From Acidimicrobiaceae bacterium (GTDB taxonomy: Bacteria > Actinomycetota > Acidimicrobiia > Acidimicrobiales > Aldehydirespiratoraceae), in contig VYFQ01000032.1 of NCBI GenBank assembly GCA_009842325.1, positions 1 through 53,650 of the forward strand: a stretch of 53,650 nt of DNA, in the 5' to 3' direction. A program made the position numbers and the translations under genes. Shown in pieces: positions 50,052 through 53,650 of this stretch. The stretch's first letter is position 1, and every line of letters begins with the position of its first letter. The notes under the pieces are model-generated. The model was given only the letters and a program-made list of their open reading frames with translations. It searched no databases and was not told the DNA's origin.

Positions 50052-52583
50052 ATGCAGCGAGCATTGGCAGGTAGGTCTGGCGCGCCGCGGCTGGCGTGGG
50101 TAGGCGTCGCCGTCGCGATGATCGCCAGCATGCTGGCCGTGGCGGGATCGAGCATCGCGCTGGGCCAGGAAGCCGCGGACTGCGAGGTCACTGACCTAGG
50201 CACGCTGGGCAGTTTCTTTGACCGCGTGCTAGAGGCAGAGGGCCGCTGGACGACCGAGGACTGCGACTCGCGCTTCCGCGCCGGCAGTGACGCCCACACG
50301 TACCGCTTCGAAGTAGCGGATGCGGGACGGGTCAGGATCGGCCTGACCTCCCCTGAGACCGACTCCTACCTCTACCTGCTCACCGAGGACGGAAGACGCA
50401 TCAGCGACAACGACGACGGCGGAGCGGGTCTCGATGCCCGCGTCGAGCGAGACCTCACACCCGGCGTCTACCTCGTCGAGGCCACCACCGTCGGCGGGCG
50501 CGACCGGGGCCCGGCCGACTTCACCCTCACGATCAGCCGGGTGGAGGGCTGCGACTTCGTCCATCTCGGCACGCTCGAGCCCGGCGTCGACCTAACGGCA
50601 GAGGGATCCTGGTCACTCGAGACGTGCGGCTCACGCTTCGCGTCAGCGCACCCCGCGCACTCCTACTCGTTCAACCTGGCTGAGGCCGCCCGGGTGCGCG
50701 TCGACCTGGAGTCCGACACCGGCGACCCGGTCCTGTCACTGGCGTCGCTGGAGCACGGCATCATCGGAGCCAACGACGACGGCGGCGCGATCCGCAACGC
50801 CCGCATCGAGCAGTACTTGCTGCCTGGCGTCTACCTCATCGATGCGACCACCTACCTGGAGCGTGACAGGCAGCCGCTCCAAGCCGACTTCACCCTCACC
50901 GTCCACCTCGTGGACGAGACGGCCCAACAGCAGGAACCCCGGCTGAAGATCGAGAAGGTCAGCGCTCCTGCCGAGGTCGTGGCGGGCGACCCGTTCACCG
51001 TCCACTTCCGTATCGGCAACCTCGGCGGCGGCGAACTGCCCGACGACGGCAGCCAGACCTTCATCTACGTCGTCGGGCCGCGGGTATTCGATCTACTCGA
51101 CCCCGTCTCGGGAATCTGGGACGCCGGCGTCGCCTACCACACCGGCGACGAGACCGCCAGCGCGTCGAGCACCGCCATCGACGACATAACCCCCTTCGAG
51201 GCAACGTTCTACAAGCACGGCCCCCAGTGGATCTTCGTCGGGGTCGTGGCCGAGGACGCCGACGAAGACGAGATCGGCTTCCACGGCATCTGGCACAACC
51301 TGATGGTGCTGAGCAGCCCCGCCTTCCATCCGGTCGACGTCCAGGTCGGCTCCAGCGAGTACACGGTGTCCGCCGAGGCCGACGCCGAGGGAGAGGTGAC
51401 GACGACGGTCACGCCGGTCGCTGACCCGGACGCGGAGGTCGACCCGCAGGTTCAGATGCAGGCCATCTACACAGCGGGCGTGCTGACCCAGATTCTGCAC
51501 GGCGTCTTCGAGCGGCCCGCTCTCTCCGGGTTGTCCGAGGATTCAGACCCCCAGCGGGTCAACGTGGCGGACCCCTCCTCAAGCAGTCTCATCCGGGCGT
51601 TCGGGCAGCAGTACGCGGCCTCGTTGAGCGCATCAGGACTGATCGACGGATGGCGCGCCGGGGAGGCGATCAATCCCAACGCGATCGAGGAACTCTGGCT
51701 CGACGCGGCCAGCGCCGCGTCCTCCCACTACGCGTCGATGGCCGCCGACTGGCGATCGCTGCTGGACCGGGCCGAAGGTCAGCCGGAACTGTCGTTCGAG
51801 GATGCGGTCACCGTCCATTCCCAAGTCGCCTACGCCGAGAGCATCGTCGCGCCTGCGGTGGCGGTCGGTGACATCATCACTGCGGCCCGCAGCGCCGACG
51901 GGGGCTGGGAGGATCCCGGCGTCTGGGCGATGATGGCAGCGCAGTCGGGCTGTCGAGCCGGAGAGGACTCTCTGAGCGAGGCTCTCGAGGCAGCCGGGGC
52001 CGACAACATCGACGAACTCCTTGCGCTTGACTCCTACTTGCGGCTGGCGCGGCCCGTCCACGGCTTGGCCGTCGACCAGGCGCTGTGCGCGGCCGCGGCC
52101 GCCGACGCGGCGCTCTGGCGGTTCCTGCAGCGCCTCTCGATCGACGGCAGCGCCGAACTTCGCGAGATGCTCGGGCTGACGCCACAGACGGCGCCACCGG
52201 TGACACCAGCGGCGGCGCCCGAACCTCACCGGCTGCAAATCGTCGTCCGGCTAGCAGATGACGGGCGGTTGGAATACGGCGTCGAGATGGCCGGCGGCGA
52301 GAGGATCCTGCCGCCGAACAGGTTCCTGCCCGCCGACGCTGCCATCGGACATTGGCACATGAGCGGCGAGGTTGAGGTGGACGGAGGCGCCATCGGGAAG
52401 ATCAGGGCGAGACACGTCGCAGGCGGCCGTACCGAGGTGAGCTTCAGGGACGCCGAAGGCGAGGTGATCACGCCTGACATCGCCTTCCTGCCGGCCGACG
52501 CCGCCGCGGGGGTCTGGTACCGCAGCAGCGAGATCGAGGTGCCCGCGGCTTCGCTCGATTCAGAGGACTCCGCCGGGGAGTAG
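50052..52583 (+). CDS. Large secreted protein with two PPC-like beta domains, paralogue 2
   Basis: An 843-residue secreted protein, strongly similar to the 47435 product over nearly its whole length, including signal peptide, both PPC-like domains with Cys pairs (CEVTDLGTLG, CDFVHLGTLE), the CARDB-like block (VAGDPFTVHFRIGNLGGG) and the C-terminal beta domain. It is a tandem gene duplication. Function unknown; likely an extracellular adhesin, matrix or binding protein. ATG 50052 has GGGAG 6 bases upstream. It is followed by zur on the opposite strand (7-base gap). Confidence 0.85.
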   Translation: MQRALAGRSGAPRLAWVGVAVAMIASMLAVAGSSIALGQEAADCEVTDLGTLGSFFDRVLEAEGRWTTEDCDSRFRAGSDAHTYRFEVADAGRVRIGLTSPETDSYLYLLTEDGRRISDNDDGGAGLDARVERDLTPGVYLVEATTVGGRDRGPADFTLTISRVEGCDFVHLGTLEPGVDLTAEGSWSLETCGSRFASAHPAHSYSFNLAEAARVRVDLESDTGDPVLSLASLEHGIIGANDDGGAIRNARIEQYLLPGVYLIDATTYLERDRQPLQADFTLTVHLVDETAQQQEPRLKIEKVSAPAEVVAGDPFTVHFRIGNLGGGELPDDGSQTFIYVVGPRVFDLLDPVSGIWDAGVAYHTGDETASASSTAIDDITPFEATFYKHGPQWIFVGVVAEDADEDEIGFHGIWHNLMVLSSPAFHPVDVQVGSSEYTVSAEADAEGEVTTTVTPVADPDAEVDPQVQMQAIYTAGVLTQILHGVFERPALSGLSEDSDPQRVNVADPSSSSLIRAFGQQYAASLSASGLIDGWRAGEAINPNAIEELWLDAASAASSHYASMAADWRSLLDRAEGQPELSFEDAVTVHSQVAYAESIVAPAVAVGDIITAARSADGGWEDPGVWAMMAAQSGCRAGEDSLSEALEAAGADNIDELLALDSYLRLARPVHGLAVDQALCAAAAADAALWRFLQRLSIDGSAELREMLGLTPQTAPPVTPAAAPEPHRLQIVVRLADDGRLEYGVEMAGGERILPPNRFLPADAAIGHWHMSGEVEVDGGAIGKIRARHVAGGRTEVSFRDAEGEVITPDIAFLPADAAAGVWYRSSEIEVPAASLDSEDSAGE

Positions 52584-52590
52584 CGCCGCT

Positions 52591-53064
52591 CTAGCCGGAC
52601 CCGCAGCCGGCACAGCGGCCGTGCAGGTCGAGGCTGTGACGTAGAGGTGTGAAGCCCGCACGCCCCGCAACTTCTGCCAAGCTCCGATCGACGCTCGCCT
52701 CCAGTTCATCGTCCAGAAAGACGTCCTCGATACTGCCGCAATCGACGCACACCAGATGGTGGTGATGCGATAGCAGTGGCTCGGCGAACTCGAAGTAGGC
52801 GTGGCCGCCGCCTGCCGTGATCCGGTTCACAACTCCGGACCGCTCCAGCACATCCAGATTCCGGTAGACCGAACTGGGAGCCAGACCGGGCGCGGCCACC
52901 ACGATGTCGGGAAGCGTCACCGGCTGGCCGGCCGCCAGGATCGCTTCGACGAGCCGCCGCCGACCCCGCGTGTACCGGTAGTCGTGGTGCGCGAGGCGGA
53001 GGCTCACCGCGGCATGCAGGTCGCTGGTGGAGAGGGGGGACTTGGTGTCGCGGCTGCTTGTCAT
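52591..53064 (-). CDS. zur: Fur-family zinc-uptake regulator
   Basis: A 157-residue Fur-family regulator: a winged helix (about residues 48-82, PDIVVAAPGLAPSSVYRNLDVL), a His-rich sensor region LLSHHHHLVCVDCG (Cys106/Cys109) and a terminal CAGC pair (Cys151/Cys154) for structural zinc. It would repress zinc-uptake genes when zinc is sufficient. It is adjacent to and divergent from znuA, which supports Zur over Fur or PerR. Start ATG 53064; in-frame codons further upstream are not part of the family. The operator candidate at 53088-53106 lies in the shared 84-base gap. Confidence 0.9.
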   Translation of the reverse strand: MTSSRDTKSPLSTSDLHAAVSLRLAHHDYRYTRGRRRLVEAILAAGQPVTLPDIVVAAPGLAPSSVYRNLDVLERSGVVNRITAGGGHAYFEFAEPLLSHHHHLVCVDCGSIEDVFLDDELEASVDRSLAEVAGRAGFTPLRHSLDLHGRCAGCGSG

Positions 53065-53087
53065 GGCCTCCCTCGACGATCTGTGCG

Positions 53088-53106
53088 AATGATACTTACT
53101 CTCATT
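53088..53106. promoter_or_regulatory. Candidate Zur operator between zur and znuA
   Basis: A 5-bp inverted repeat, AATGA (53088-53092) and TCATT (53102-53106), with a 9-base spacer makes a 19-bp AT-rich site in the divergent zur-znuA gap of an otherwise GC-rich sequence. Fur-family boxes are also about 19 bp with such half-sites, but the match to a full Zur consensus is only partial. Confidence 0.5.
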
Positions 53107-53148
53107 ATGATCCATCGGAGCCGTTTGCACCACTGAGGGAGCGTATCC

Positions 53149-53650
53149 GTGCGACAAGGGACGACAGTTCAGGGCCATCCTCGCCGGGTCTCCGCAAGAT
53201 CGTTCCGGGCCCGCAGCCTGAAGCTGGCAGCGGTGATGGCGGTAGCGGCTCTGGGAGCAGCGGCTTGCTCGGGAGACCCCGCGCCCGAGCCGTCGGGCGT
53301 AGGCGCTGAGACCCCGACGATCCTGGCGACCACCGGCATCTGGGCCGATGTAGTTGCCAATGTGGCCTGTAACGGACTGGCTCAGGTGGAGTCCATCATC
53401 CCGGTCGGCGGCGACCCGCACGGCTATGAGCCGTCGCTGCAGGACCGGGCGCGTATGGAGAACGCGGCGCTGGTAGTGGCCAACGGCCTGCTGTTGGAGG
53501 AGGCCCTGGAGGACACGCTGGACGCCGTCGAAGAATCCGGCACGCCCGTGTTCAGGTTCGCCGAAGGCATGGACCCCATCCCGTACGGATTCGAGACCGG
53601 CCACGACGACCACGACGACGAAGGCCACGAAGACGACCACGACGACCACG
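53149..53650 (+). CDS. znuA: Zinc ABC transporter substrate-binding protein, N-terminal part (3' end beyond window)
   Basis: The first 167 codons of a ZnuA-type lipoprotein. A long basic leader ends in the lipobox LGAAAC with Cys40. The mature part opens PTILATTGIWADVVANV, then GGDPHGYEPS with the first metal-ligand His91. The sequence then enters the His/Asp-rich loop (from about residue 151, GHDDHDDEGHEDDHDD) and runs off the window. Start GTG 53149 has GGGAG 7 bases upstream. It is divergent from zur. Joined to 1-641 it would make a complete 380-residue ZnuA in frame. Confidence 0.9.
   Translation, partial: MRQGTTVQGHPRRVSARSFRARSLKLAAVMAVAALGAAACSGDPAPEPSGVGAETPTILATTGIWADVVANVACNGLAQVESIIPVGGDPHGYEPSLQDRARMENAALVVANGLLLEEALEDTLDAVEESGTPVFRFAEGMDPIPYGFETGHDDHDDEGHEDDHDDH

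Noticed and set aside
1..53650. Plasmid with circular ends
   Set aside because: Not accepted as shown: end overlap is only 18 nt of low-complexity repeat, there are no replication or partition genes, and ppc, ung and zur are chromosomal-type genes.

Overview
The window looks like a chromosomal fragment of a high-GC actinobacterium, most likely a marine or host-associated Acidimicrobiia-type lineage. The lineage is inferred from strong G/C third positions, many GTG/TTG starts, F420-type flavin/deazaflavin proteins, several phytanoyl-CoA-dioxygenase-like proteins, an AtuA-type carboxylase operon, a DMSP-lyase-like cupin and apparently leaderless promoters. I see no rRNA, tRNA, CRISPR array, IS element, phage or replication gene, and no gap longer than about 300 bases without a gene.

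Layout. 1-641 is the 3' part of a zinc-binding protein gene (znuA). 761-3636 holds a cupin, a PhyH oxygenase, a MazF-type toxin-antitoxin pair, a DUF4242 protein and a carboxymuconolactone-decarboxylase (CMD/AhpD-like) gene with an in-frame TGA exactly at the second Cys of its CxxC site, followed by a SECIS-like hairpin: a candidate selenoprotein. 3672-7921 is a minus-strand operon of sulfatase, YwiC-like membrane protein, F420-type nitroreductase and DMSP-lyase-like cupin, divergent from a 429-residue protein I do not recognise. 9299-19307 is mixed accessory metabolism: lipoproteins, Ldh-type dehydrogenase, PPOX proteins, SDR, Rieske oxygenase, beta-carbonic anhydrase, D-aminoacylase, VOC and PhyH proteins, YdjC deacetylase.

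20094-29828 is a long minus-strand operon: biotin-dependent acyl-CoA carboxylase (two subunits), AtuA-like protein, DinB-like protein, enoyl-CoA hydratase, aminoglycoside-phosphotransferase-like protein and zinc alcohol dehydrogenase. Together these suggest catabolism of a branched or isoprenoid acyl-CoA. 29936-42654 has a divergent 2OG-type oxygenase, a DsbA-like protein, a Baeyer-Villiger-type monooxygenase, PEP carboxylase, a geranylgeranyl-reductase-like flavoprotein, a ZnuC ATPase with a His-rich tail, a TauD oxygenase, uracil-DNA glycosylase, an alkylguanine transferase, uridine kinase and an aminotransferase. 43130-47325 is a second acyl-CoA-type cluster (amidohydrolase, acyl-CoA dehydrogenase, enoyl-CoA hydratase, dienoyl-CoA-reductase-like SDR). 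47435-52583 is a tandem pair of large secreted paralogues. 52591-53650 is zur divergent from the 5' part of a znuA gene.

The two window ends both fall in the Asp/Asp/His repeat of a znuA gene, and joining end to start keeps reading frame and repeat phase, giving a 380-residue protein. This means either a circular molecule or, more likely given the chromosomal gene content, an assembly broken in a low-complexity repeat. Many genes carry a TANNNT -10 box 6-8 nt before the start codon. Two divergent gene pairs have overlapping back-to-back -10 boxes within 22-24 bp.
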